Of a stretch of DNA of 64,000 bases, positions 1-11,440 are shown piece after piece (position 1 is the first letter of the stretch; each line of letters opens with the position of its first letter). Source of the stretch: Zoroaster sp. YZ-2022 (Eukaryota; Echinodermata; Asteroidea; Forcipulatida; Zoroasteridae); assembly GCA_029582265.1 (NCBI GenBank), contig CM055816.1, forward strand, positions 23,957,825-24,021,824, written 5' to 3'. The notes below the pieces were generated by a model, which was not told the origin of the DNA, ran no database searches, and was given only the letters and a program-made list of their open reading frames with translations. A program made the position numbers and the translations under genes.

Positions 1-781
1 TGATCGGACTTGGGAAGAACACTGCAGCGTCTTGTCTCAATGTAAGCCTGTTTGGTGGTGGATTCATTAACATCAGGTGGAAGGGGTTCTTTCTGACGCT
101 TCACTGCTGTGTAATACTTATGACAAGATGGGTGATAGATGAGAGTAGATTTCTGATCATTGCTTACCAAAATCTTTTGCGTGACCTCCAAGTATTTGTC
201 AGAGTTCAAAGTTTTACGCAAGGCAGCAGCATTCTTTACAGTTGTCCATATCCCATCATTTAGCTTTTTGAGCTTGCCATCCTCTTCTGTGGTTTTGTGA
301 CAGATGTAGCAACTTAAAACACCCTCATCATCTTTGTTCTGGAATGAAAATATAAAGTATAAATTTTAATTGTCCATGAACCATGTTGCAAAATTTGCCT
401 CCGCTTGCAAAGAAGCTGTGAGGCAAGAAGAGCCTACATTAGGTACACAGTTCAAAGACAACTTTTCCCAACGATGTTTAGGATATTTTTTTTCAGAGAC
501 TCGGACGGAAGACATACAGACGGTCAAACCGTGGATGAGGCATAATGACATTTACATTTTGATTATGAGAATTATGAATTTCATCTTTTGTCCTTGAAAA
601 AGATTGTGCAAATACATACCTCTTGATTGACAACAGTGGATGTTCGATTTAATCCTTGGGATGACTCTCCTGAAAATTCCTGTTCTAAACTGGAACATAT
701 TTCTTCTGGTTCCATCCTCCTCCTTTGCGATTCTTCTGAACCTTGATTTTCTGAAGTCATACTTGCTTCATGTGGATCCAT
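1..781 (-). CDS. 5' part of a spliced host gene, putative zinc-binding protein (partial)
   Basis: Two exons are visible. Exon 1 runs from an ATG at 781 down to 620 (54 codons, acidic and Ser/Glu-rich, starting MDPHEASM). It ends at a strong donor, GTATGT, at 619-614. Exon 2 starts at 338, after a pyrimidine-rich acceptor ending in CAG. It stays open to the window edge in the same phase (phase 0), so about 112 more codons are seen. Exon 2 has a CYICHK cluster followed about 60 residues later by YHPSCHKYYTAVKRQ. That Cys/His spacing looks like the N-terminal zinc-binding segment of large uncharacterised invertebrate proteins. I do not recognise a named family. The splice sites and unbroken frame make this a real gene; function is unknown. 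The ATG is the only plausible start in exon 1, but an upstream non-coding exon is possible. Confidence 0.7.
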
Positions 782-2229
782 GCAGGCAATGTATCTACAG
801 TGTTGTTATAGACTGTTAACAAACTGGTCAAACTTGCGCGCAATCCAACAACGAGCACCCCAACCTAACCCAAGAAACAACTTCCCTGAGTTACAGCAAA
901 TAACTTTCAATGTTTTATATCGTATAAAGCTTAAGATTAATATTTTTAGGAAGTTTCAGGATTAAAGGCAAGGAATATTACTTTAAACTAAATCATCCCC
1001 AATAATCTGTACATGTTAACAGCTGTAAAATATACTGTGGAATTTCAAGGCCCTCCCATTTCTTAGTTAGCACAAAACACACATTCTTAGGCTATGACCA
1101 CGAGGTGGTCTGATACTGACCAGACCCCCACCCCCCACCTGTTGTATGACTATTACATATCAACATTGTTCAAGAAGATATAATCTGATGTTATTTTTGT
1201 GTGACATCATTTCTAAACCAAAAAAAACATTCGCTACACAATCACTTTATTATGCTGCACAGCCATAATACTATGACATCAGCTCAAACTCACATGATTA
1301 TATACACTGTACATGTTTAACCGATCCGTTATGTATTAAATGAAAAGCCTGTGATAAAACTTAACTATAATCTCTCTAAATCTCTCTGATTATTTAAATA
1401 ATCAAAATTGTGATCTATAGCGCATGCTGTATAAAAGATGGTTGTCTCAAATTGTATAAAAGTGAAACCAAATAAGTTTAGATGAGACAAACCAACAATA
1501 ACATTTAGCAATATTTACCTGTGGTGTGGAGTTAGGGCCGGCAGTGACCTAGCCCGGGCATGACAAGTAATTTGTCAATCAACATATGTAGTTCATGTTT
1601 CTTAACTAAACATTAATATAAAATATATAAAACCGTTCACCATGTATTTATGGAAGAATATTATTATTGATTACATTAACAAAATACTCAGCCCATAAGT
1701 AAATTATAATAATGAACTATTATTTTTAAGTGATGAATAAGCAAACTACAAGTTAAGAGCCTCAACAATAGAAAGTTTAACAGTTTGTCTGTTTGAGTTT
1801 CTCAACTCCAGTTAGAATGTGTGGTAATCAACAACAAGCTAAAGTAAAATTAAATAATACAAATTAAAACAACGGTATGTCTGACACAAATAAACTAAAT
1901 GGCATTTACGAACATTTTGTTCTGACTCACAACAATGGAGGTTTCATTTTCCTTCTGGGCACACGGTAGTTTCGTAATTTATCTAACACGAGCTGACATC
2001 ATTTTGGTAGTGGGTGAAAATAATCAGGACAGCCGACTCCAAACCCCATTAATTACATATACAAATCCACAGAATAAAGAAATACATTACAATTAAGACT
2101 TACAGATCTCCGTCTAGCACAATTATTATTTTCAATGCGTTTTATTTTATTTGGTTGTTTTATTTATTTATTTATTCATATTATTATCTTTTTTATATAC
2201 ATCTTAAAATGTTGTTAAAAAATTAACGA
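782..2229. other. Upstream and intergenic sequence, no gene recognised
   Basis: AT-rich sequence upstream of the first host gene. It should contain that gene's promoter, but I see no convincing TATA box. Short homopolymers (C-rich near 1130) and low-complexity ATTT tracts near 2160 are all that stand out. Confidence 0.5.
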
Positions 2230-2950
2230 GGGGGTGATTTTGGACACCCCCACCACTAAAAATGTACAATGTCTTGCAGTGGCCATTCATAATACTTGGG
2301 ACTATGGCAAACATTTCGGTAGGTTTCATCAGGTTAACTCACTAGCTGATTTTTTTATTTTATTTTTATTTTTTATTTTTTGGGGGGGGGGGGCATTCAG
2401 GGGTGTCTGGCAGGCAACCCCCACCACTGAAAATGTCTGGCAGTGGCCATTCATGATACCCGGGACTATGACGAACATTTTCCAGTAGGTTTCATCGGGT
2501 TAACTCACCAGCTGATCTAGATCAGTTTTGGGGGTGGGGCCATTCGGGGGTGTCTGGCGGGCACCCCCCACCACTAAAAATGTCTGGCAGTGGCCATTCA
2601 TGATACCTGGGACTATGACGAACATTTTCCAGTCGGTTTCATCAGGTTAACTCACCAGCTGATCTAGATCAGTTTTGGGGGTGGGGCCATTCGGGGGTGT
2701 CTGGCGGGCACCCCCCACCACTAAAAATGTCTGGCAGTGGCCATTCATGATACCTGGGACTATGACGAACATTTTCCAGTCGGTTTCATCAGGTTGATCT
2801 AGCTCAATTTTGGGGCACCGGTTATTCAGGTCTGGCGGGCACCCCCCACCGCTGAAAATGTCTGGCAGCGGCCATTTATGATACCTGGGACTATGCCTAA
2901 CATTTTCCAATAGGTTTCATTAGGTTAACTCACCAGCTGATCTAGCTCAT
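2230..2950. repeat. Tandem repeat, unit about 146 bp, five copies
   Basis: The phrase CCCCCACCACTAAAAATG recurs, with small changes, near 2250, 2421, 2568, 2714 and 2846. Each copy is followed by TGGCAGTGGCCATTCATGAT and a GATCTAG-containing tail. Spacings are about 171, 147, 146 and 132 bp. The longer first interval holds a poly-T/poly-G insertion (about 2350-2392). The two central copies are almost identical, so expansion was recent. Open frames crossing it are by-products of the repeat. Confidence 0.9.
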
Positions 2951-4479
2951 TTTTTTGGTCACTTTATCTTAGGGATAAGTCTATCTTATCAGTCATTCTG
3001 ACATCTAGTCCTTAAATAACCGTCTGAAAATATTACAGATCAACAACTTTGGTTTTAACTTATGATGCGTCTGCTGACAGTTGTATAGAGAAAGTTTGGT
3101 TATAAAAAATACACACCGGTATGTGATATCATTTCCAATTAAACTGACACTGCACTAATACAACTACAAACATGTGATTTTGTTTTTATTTTTAATTGTT
3201 TGTATTTCATTTGTATAATTGCTTCTGTTTGAAAGCTATATACAGAGCACAAACAACCCAGACTGTGTTTAGCGTCAGTGAAACCCGTTTTGATAGGATC
3301 AATGCTGCCTTTATGTAAGAGCGCCCTCTTGAGTTCAGATGTCATTTAAAGGGATGAAGTATAACATGTATAAAGGTTTTTGTCCTAATGTTCTATGTAC
3401 CACGTGTCTTTCTTTGAGTATGCATTTCTCTACGAGTTAGCTTTGGCTTATTCAAGAAAACAAAATTTGAACTTCATGAAAATATTTGTTTTCCCTGAAT
3501 TCTTCCCGTTATTTTTTAAAATGATGATCTTGTCAATTAATTGTAAACATCAAATCGTCGCGTTTTTTACATAGTGACGAACCGGAAAAAATGCGTTACG
3601 AGTAACTTTTTCTCTCGGAAATTGACTGTTTTCATTATTGTAATTTGATACTGTAAACAATCAAGGTCAATTGTGGAAATTATTAATATGTTTTTATGTT
3701 TGGACTAATGAAGTAAGTAGGATATCAAATAAAGATTATGATTTTTATTGGTCAATTGTGCGCTCGGTTATTAAAATAAGTCAAAACAAGACCCGTTGTC
3801 AGGTAATGACGTTAGAGCCTTTTATAAGGCTCGTTGCGAAAATGTGGCACACACGTGGGCCTTTAGACCGTCCAGCATGTTTTAAGTCGGACACATTTTC
3901 GTTGACAGTTTCTTGGCTCAGTACACTGGAAAAATATGGTGTTAAAATATACACCAGTGGTGTAACACCACTGGTGTTTATTAACACCGCATATATTGCA
4001 GTGTACCTGGTTGGTACTTTGCTGTGTTTGCTTTGTTTAAAATGTTGATTTTCTATGTGTAACGATGACTTGAACTTATTCGTCACTATGTACAAAATCA
4101 AATGCCGCGTGGTCGCCTCTTCGTCACTTCAACGCACGCACAGCGTATATACCTATACTTTCTTATTCGTCACTTTGTAAAAAACAGAAATGTCGCTGGC
4201 GCTTATTCGCCACCCATGTACGTACTCTGTAAGGCCGATATTACCACAAACGAATGCACTTCCTAACGAAAAGATGTAAATACCTTAGTTCAATGGTTGT
4301 TATTTGTGTTACATTGCAAAACAAACTAAAAATTTGATGTTTTCTACAGATTACGCTGATCAGTCTGTCCGTGGTTATTGCTGGTACCAGCCGTCCGCGC
4401 ACAGTGAAGGGAAACAAATCTGTTATGCAAGATGACCCCATAGGGATAAGCAGATTCTTCTTCGTTACTTAAAAAAAAA
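2951..4479. other. No gene recognised
   Basis: AT-rich single-copy-looking sequence. A frame of about 125 codons at 3671-4048 begins only at a TTG, spans an imperfect palindrome and resembles nothing I know, so I do not call it a gene. Confidence 0.5.
3938..3988. repeat. Imperfect palindrome
   Basis: ACACCAGTGGTGT is followed at once by its complement ACACCACTGGTGT. The symmetry extends outwards through GGTGTTAA / TTAACACC. The outer flanks (CACTGGAAAAA and GCAGTGTACC) resemble the ends of small inverted-repeat transposons, so it may be a folded MITE remnant. Confidence 0.6.
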
Positions 4480-6000
4480 TGGACATAGGAATAACAATCC
4501 AGATATTGGACAGCGAAACAAAAGCAGAAGTTTCGAAAAATATAGGCCTTACTGACTTTCTTAACTCACAACAAAAATCATGGAAAAACTCACTGAAATT
4601 TGCCAAGGCCGCGTTGGAATTGATTGCCCATTAACGAAAACGAAAATAACGAACTTGTACAATATCCTTTGTGCATCGATGATTGTTAATTTGATTGCAT
4701 CAATCACGAAAAGATGCGAAACATTAAATTTCAGGATGATATAGTTGAAGTCACGAATGCCGAAAAACGAATTAGAACTTACTACTTGCGGTATGATATG
4801 AACGAAATAATTATTGTTTTGAAATCAATTAAATTAAACGCAACAGTATATAAAAAGAATGGATCACTAAAACGGCGTGAATTTGAATATTCTTGAACGA
4901 CAAATTAACAAAAAGGTTTTGACATTGGACGGGAAAACCTATATCCCCAGACAAAATACGGTGTCTCTGGCAGGTATACAGCCCGCCCTCTATCACCATT
5001 ATTGTTTTATCAGTTAGGGGTGGATTCAGTGTGGGAGAAAGAACGCACGTAATAGCGTATAAATCTACTCATATGACGATGAAAATGATGAATTGCACTC
5101 TTTGCACATCTATTTATCATAATAATTATGTTATTTGTTTCCCCCTTGTTTGCCCCCTTTTATCGACACCCAGGATCCACCCCTGTATTACATTATCGTT
5201 TTACACCAACATAACAATAATTGCCCATTGTGTATTGTTTGTTCCTCGCACACGTCTACCATGGTCACGTTCCCTATCTACAGGCGGTATCATTATGATT
5301 GGAACCATCACATCGTAACGAACCTGTCTACTCGTTCAGTTGTACATGTGCCTCATTCTGATTCTCATAGACTTGTGTACAGGAAAGCAAAGATGGCTGC
5401 GGTTTATTAATTAAAGGTCTATTACACCTATAGGATGGAAGGATTCGGTTGACAAGAGATGTTGTTGAATTTCAGAATGGCCCATCATCATATCAGTTAT
5501 TGACAGTCCTTAAATTAATAAAGCTGGCGACCATACTTAACCCCAATGTCAATAACCTTAGTTTTAGGAACAGAGGCCTGCCACATACATATATAAATCT
5601 TGCGGTGTTTTACCGATCTAATTTAACACTGTCTGATCACCTCACAGGCCTTGAATTTCGTCCTCCTAGGAGCATAGGCAATTTCCATCAAAATGGACAA
5701 TATGAGGATAGTATAGTTGACATCGACCTCGTGTAAGTAAACTAGACATGCATGGTCAATTTGCCATGACTTTATTGTTTATAATAAAGCAATCATTGCC
5801 TGCCAGGAAGTCATCTTATCCATGCTTTAATAGATTCTCGTCACATTGAGGCCATATTTGTCTGGTAACCTGACAGCTAATCATAAATCACTATGAGTTT
5901 GCAAGGCACCACACTATTTAAGACAACAGCCTCATTTTGATTCCAATAGAGAAGTGCATTAGGAAACCAAAATTGACCATTCTTGGATGAAGTTCTATTT
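4480..6000. repeat. Dispersed repeat R1, copy 1
   Basis: Homologous in the same order to about 42800-44160. Shared blocks include the GGACAT..GGAATAA stretch near 4480, GCAAAGATGGCTGCGGTTTA near 5388 and CCTCACAGGCCTTGAATTTC near 5640. The second copy carries an extra inverted-repeat insertion at about 43015-43398. No terminal repeat or recognised protein domain defines the family. Confidence 0.75.
5449..5736 (+). CDS. Open frame inside repeat R1, unknown, possibly non-coding
   Basis: About 95 codons. The matching frame in the other R1 copy (43575-43868) keeps the order NVNNLSFRNRGL, then TLSDHLTGLEFRPPRSIG or TMSDHLTGLEFRPPRSIG, despite scattered substitutions. The first codon is TTG rather than ATG, so the true start (or upstream exon) is not visible. 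I do not recognise the product. It may be a fragment of a transposon ORF or a chance frame in similar DNA. Confidence 0.25.
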   Translation: MTRDVVEFQNGPSSYQLLTVLKLIKLATILNPNVNNLSFRNRGLPHTYINLAVFYRSNLTLSDHLTGLEFRPPRSIGNFHQNGQYEDSIVDIDLV

Positions 6001-7689
6001 GTCTATGAAATAAAAAAAAATCCACGAAGAAAGATATTGACTGTCGTGCAGTGTTTTGTAACAAGGATCTGTTCTGCCCTTTTTTAATTATAGATTTATT
6101 TTATGTAAATGAATTTTATTTGTTTTCTTGTATTATTGTGTTTGTGATTTGTTTTAAATGTAATTCGTAATTTTGCAGTTTTGATTCCAACTAATATATA
6201 ATAATGGATTCATTTTATATGCATTTTAAATGATTCCTTTATTTCCTCCACACTTAAGGGGACAACAAAATTATAATTGTAAACATATGAAACATTTAAC
6301 AATAAAATAATATAATTATGAATGTGCATGAAGCTTGTTCGAGCAGCGACCCTATATTCATAAGGTTATAGGCACAGTAAACGTTAAACTCCCACAAGGA
6401 CATGTACACAGGATAAGTAAGACAATGTTACCCATATTAACAAAGAATCTTATTCATATTATAAATACTTTCTTTGTAATTGAGTCTTTAATTAAAATAT
6501 TGAATATTTGTAAAAGATTTCCACAGAATTCCACAACTTGGGGACCTTCATGGTCAATTTCTTTGAGTAAGAGTGGTTGGAGGAAATGATTAATGTTAGT
6601 CGTCAAATTGCCTGGTAAATAGTCATGTACACTTAACAACAGCAATATTGAACAAATAGAGTCGGGCAATTTATTTGTATAATGTTGAAACACAAAGGCC
6701 CCTCACTGAAGAAGATATATATTATTTAATATACAAGTAAATTATAATGAAAAATTATAATGAAGACACACAACACAGAGTAGGCCTAAAATAAGTTTTG
6801 TTGAATTTAATATTTGTGTATTAAAGGTAGGTTATAGAACTGATATTTAAAAAAAAACAATAAAAATACCTATGAATGTTAATGTACAACTTAGTTGGTA
6901 TAAAGATGATGATGGTATCAATCTTCACAATAAACGCTTTAGTCTGAGGAACTGCCATGATGAATGTATTAAACAAAATTAAAATAAAAAAGATTCAAAG
7001 AGAAGCAGTTTTGCTAACATTTTACAAATATTGTTATTCCATCCCTTCAACATTGCATATAATGAATCTGTCCTAAACTTTCATACCCGGGCCTGAGAAT
7101 TGAAAGTAAACATGTGACAAATGAATGCCAATTGATGAAATTGAATTCTTGATCAATCGCTTGCGATTGGTTCTTTTGAAATTGAATGAACTTAATGACA
7201 CTTTCAATTGGAACGTCTTCATTTTATCAATGAGTTGGGTAAAATGACGATAGAATGATCAACTTATGAATATGAATGTATCTTTTTGCTGATTGAATGA
7301 TGACGTAAAGGAGCATTCATTTTCATATCAAATTGAATGAGTCGCGTATTAAATTGAATGCAATTTTTTTAAATTCATCTGAAAAACCTATAATAAAATG
7401 GATAAAATGAACCCCCTCAACAAATAACTTTGATGCTCATGGGTCTTCATGTAGGGTATACATTTATTTTAATATTATGATCCATCCTCTTGCTGAGTCA
7501 TTTGTAATGTACTCTGATTAACATTTATTTCATTTAGGATTTTCATATATTTACTTTAATTCATTTACTTCACAACGTATTTCCAAAGAATTTGCATTTA
7601 GTAAAATTAATTATTGTGCTTACAAATGAAGAAGGTCAATCAAATTGTTCTTCCATTAATAACTTAAATGTTTATTAATTTCTTGTTGA

Positions 7690-8600
7690 AGTAAAAATTG
7701 ACCTCATTATGTCATTAGAGCCTGACGTTCACCTGAACTTGCAATTTCTAATGTTTTAAATACGATTACTGAAGCCATAGAAAATAAGCAGTTTTCTGTT
7801 GGTATTTTCCTGAACCTTTCCAAGGCTTTTGACACATGTAAATCATAACATTCTTATTTCTAAATTAGATAATTACGGTGTGCGTGGATTTCGCCTTGGA
7901 TTGGTTCAGGAGTTATTTATCACATAGAACAACAGTTTGTTTCCTTTAACTCTCTCTTGATCCATCCATTTCATGCAGAGTTCCCCAAGGCAGTGTATTA
8001 GGTCCCTTATGGTTTATTATTGATATTAATGATATTTGTAATTCATCAAAAATTATATCCTTTTGTTTATTTTCTGATGGTACAAATTTAATTTATATCC
8101 ATCACAATGTAAATAATGCAGCTCATATTTTATACACAGAGGTAGTTAAAATAATTAATTGACTCTTATCTAATATACTTTCTATTAATTTGCTGAAATC
8201 CAACTTTATAGTCTGTTGTTCTAGACAACTCAAATATACGTGATCTGTTCCTCTCAGTTTAAATGGTAATCAACTAAAGCAAAATAAAAGTACCAAATTC
8301 CTTGGTATTTATATTGATGAGAATCTCCCATGGAACGACCATGTTAATATCGTGCCTAGTAAGATTCCGAAAAATGTTGGTATTATGAGACGATTGAAAC
8401 ATTTTTAAACCAAAAACAGTTCTTTTAACACCTGATTTGAATTAGGCAATTCTTACTTGGGGTAAACTCATTACACTTTGTAACAAGCTATTCATTCTAC
8501 AAAAACGTGCAGTTCGCATTGTAAACAAGGTTCTGTGATCTACCCCATTTTTGAAAACCTTTTATCTTAATTTGGGGGACATTTCGGTTTAAATATATTC
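7690..8600 (+). pseudogene. Non-LTR retrotransposon reverse transcriptase relic
   Basis: Frame fragments resemble an RT. They include NLSKAFDT near 7800 (first palm-domain aspartate block), the PQGSVLGPL-type block near 7985, where the code reads PRQCIR after a shift, and a later block like NLPWNDHVN near 8325. Frames are broken many times by stops and indels. It belongs with the relics at 21.7, 24.6 and 27.5 kb. Confidence 0.7.
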
Positions 8601-8743
8601 ATTACTTACTGCCTGCTAGTTTTCATTCTTGGTTTACATTAATTCCTTCTGTTTACTCCTATGAGACTCGTAGTTTATCAAATGGTAATATTTATGTTAA
8701 TTTTAGTCGGATAACTCACTCACAAATATAGCGTCTTACAGGC

Positions 8744-8800
8744 AACTGGGGCGGGATTCGAACCCACGACCTCCTGCACAGAATGGTGTCAAGTCATACT
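8744..8800 (-). repeat. tRNA-like box (SINE-type) on the minus strand
   Basis: Read on the minus strand it contains TGCAGGAGGTCGTGGGTTCG followed by AATCCCGCCCCAG. This gives a perfect Pol III B box GGTTCGAATCC inside a short stem. A matching piece lies at 50517-50575. No full cloverleaf is present, so I call it SINE-like, not a functional tRNA. Confidence 0.5.
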
Positions 8801-9589
8801 AAGACAAACTGTTTCCCTGATATATTTTGACAAAAAACTTAAAAGTAGCATTTTACAATTTTTTTTGAATCTTTTTTTCTTTCATAATCTCTCAAATGAA
8901 GCTACATCCAGTCTTACTCATGTTTTTGTATGTCCTTTCTTTGTTTTGTATTATGTCATAATGATTGCGTTTTGTTTGTCCATAGGGAAGGGTACAAAAG
9001 CTTTGCTTCCTCATTAATTAATTTACAGCTTATACTTTTGTTGCATTTTGTTGCATCTTAATAAATAATTGGAACAAATGATGTAATTTATTTCATAATG
9101 TTTCGAAATGTTTCTAAATAATACTTTTTCTGCCAACTTATTTTTTTGATGCTTGCTGATAGTTACATATCGTTTCAAATTGAACACCAGCGTTTTCTCA
9201 GCCTGCCAGCGCGACAAGCGTCAGTCTGGGCAGCGAGGAACCCCGGAGACCTCGCTCGGCTTCGCTGAAGCCGTTTACGTACACTGGCTACAGTGTGTGA
9301 AACTACCACACTGTGTATGGATGCAGGTGTGAGGAATGGTTTGGGAAGCCTCCTTTTAATTATTGAACTACCCAAACTTCCCCCTGTGGAAAATGTATTA
9401 AATTTGTTGATTTCGTATCCCTCTTAATAATTTTGTTTTTCCATTAATAAATTAAATTGTAACTAATTTCTTGTTGAAATAAAAGTTGATCTCATTATGT
9501 AATTCGAAAGACGTTTTTTCTGCAAATTTATTTCTTGATCTGGTGCTGATGGCTAGTATACATATAGTTAACAATTGTTCTTTGTTTCA

Positions 9590-10170
9590 AATTGAACATC
9601 AGCGTTTTCTCACCCTGCCAGCGAGGCAAGAGCCAGTCCGGACACCGGGACGTAAATCCTGAAGACCTCGCTCGAATATACTCAAATGTGTATGCACGTG
9701 TATTTGTATATACGTGTATATACATATACGTCTACACGAAGAAACACGCACATGCCTCGGAATTTTCTCTTTCAGATACGAATAGCTCAGAAATATAATT
9801 CTTTGATACATCAATTGATATGGGCAGATACTGCAGTCCTCGCCAAAGAAAATTACGTTGATATACATGTCTACAATTACATCGGGACAGCAAAACTGAG
9901 TCAAAAAGTTATAACAAAAAGTTATAAAGATGTTTATTTTTCTTTTATTGTGAACAAGGTAATACATCAAACTAGAGATGTTTCTCTTTTTGAACAGACC
10001 TCAGAGCTGCCTGTATATATTCCGTAAGTGCTCCTGCTAACAATTATTATGCAAAATTATTGTGGTTTGATCTAATTTTATAATAACAAGAAATCGCATC
10101 CTCTTCTAGTGATCCTCAGATTGCTGCTTCCCAGGTTGTATTTTATTTATTTATTTCTGATATTTTATCA
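9590..10170. repeat. Dispersed repeat R3, copy 1
   Basis: Nearly the same sequence occurs at 37833-38380, from AAATTGAACACCAGCGTTTT through the stretch around ATGGGCAGATACTGCAGTCC to CCCAGGTTGTATTTTATTTA. Its first 90 bases also match the GC-rich box of R2. Frames crossing it differ between copies, so no coding role is supported. Confidence 0.8.
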
Positions 10171-10776
10171 GAATTGGTATATGTGCAAATTATATTTGTG
10201 AGCTCAATTCTTGCACACATGCCAGGGTGAGAGATAATTTCCCCTCACCCAATACACTGTTTTTGTTTTGCTAAACAAACAAAAAAATTAAAGTTTTAAA
10301 TTAATTAATTATCTTTTTTGAGGGGATAACCATAAATCAATCTGTTATTATCATGTACATTATTCTGTGAGTGATTTAGTTCAAACATTTGGCATAGCAA
10401 CCCCCTCCCACCGATCGGTGTGTTATACTAACTTTTAGCAAATCATGAATGTTGTGTAGCATTTTTGATACATGGTTCACTGTTAGAAGTTTGAACATGC
10501 ATTTCAACATGCAAATATTCAATATTATATTCATATATGCATTTTAAATACTTTGTTTTGCAAGACGTATTTTTTCATTAATTCATTCCTTTATTTTCGC
10601 CACACTCAAGGGGACTACAAAATCATACTTGTAAACATATGAAACATTTAATAATAGATTAATATAATTATGAATGTTCATGAAGCTTGTCGAGCAGGGA
10701 CCCTATATTCATAATGTTATGAGCACAGTAAACGTTAAACTCCCATAAGGACATGTACACAAGATAAGTAAGACTA
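10171..10776. other. No gene; includes an R2-related fragment
   Basis: AT-rich. About 10605-10770 matches 6250-6415 and 44180-44240 (shared CAGTAAACGTTAAACTCCCA), the block next to the RT-derived repeat. Nothing coding is seen. Confidence 0.5.
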
Positions 10777-10924
10777 ATGACGGTTTAAACTGGCAGATCA
10801 TGTGATAATGCATGAAAATGCAGATAACAGGTTCATTCTAATGGATGACAACGCCCGTCCTCATAGAGCAAGAATCATAACAGCGTTCCTTACAGATAAC
10901 CATATTCAGCGTCTCCCTTACAAA

Positions 10925-11440
10925 AAAGTTCTATAGAATTCTATAAAAAAAATTCTATAGAATTTCTATACCGATTTCTATAGAGAGTGCTATAGAATCG
11001 CTCTATACAGTTTCTATACAGTTTCTATACAATTTCTACAAATTCTATAGAGCTTATAGAATTTCTAGAAAAAGGGCCACTTTCAAAAAAAAATTCTATA
11101 AAAATGAACCGTTTCTATAGAAATCTAAAGAAACTTGATAAATTCTATAGAAAATTTATAGTATTTTATACAATAGCTTACAGAGTTCTATAGAATAGTT
11201 TATAGAGTTCTATAGAATAGTTTATAGAGTTCTATAGAACAATTTATAGAGTTCTATAGAACAATTTATAGAGTTCTATAGAACAATTTATAGGATTCTA
11301 TAGAACAATTTATAGGATTCTATAGAACAATTTATAGAGTTCTATAGAACAATTTATAGAATTCTATAGAACAATTTATAGAACAATTTATAGAGTTCTA
11401 TAAAACAATTTATAGAGTTCTATAGAACAAAAAATCTACA
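10925..11440. repeat. Left subterminal array of TTCTATAGAA motifs
   Basis: Irregular copies to about 11165 are followed by a regular run of about 12 units of 22 bp (core GAGTTCTATAGAACAATTTA) up to about 11430. The core TTCTATAGAA is itself a palindrome, as expected for a dimeric protein binding site. Confidence 0.85.

Larger units (their letters stand above)
6300..9480. repeat. Composite RT-derived repeat R2, single copy outside the tandem array
   Basis: The same blocks recur in the 15.2-29.5 kb array and at 44.2-46.4 kb: a minus-strand reverse-transcriptase tail (frame reading DHEGPQVVEFCGN near 6530-6570), GATCAATCGCTTGCGATTGG near 7152, a plus-strand RT relic at 7.7-8.6 kb and a GC-rich box with GACCTCGCTCGGCTTCGC at about 9250. 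The RT pieces lie in opposite orientations within one unit, so the unit arose by rearrangement of a non-LTR element and not by simple retrotransposition. Confidence 0.75.

Noticed and set aside
3671..4048. 125-codon open frame
   Set aside because: It starts at TTG, crosses a palindrome, and shows no domain, signal or splice support.
9175..9375. Recurrent minus-strand frame also at 46072-46272
   Set aside because: It is the complement of the shared GC-rich box of repeat R2. Other copies break it.
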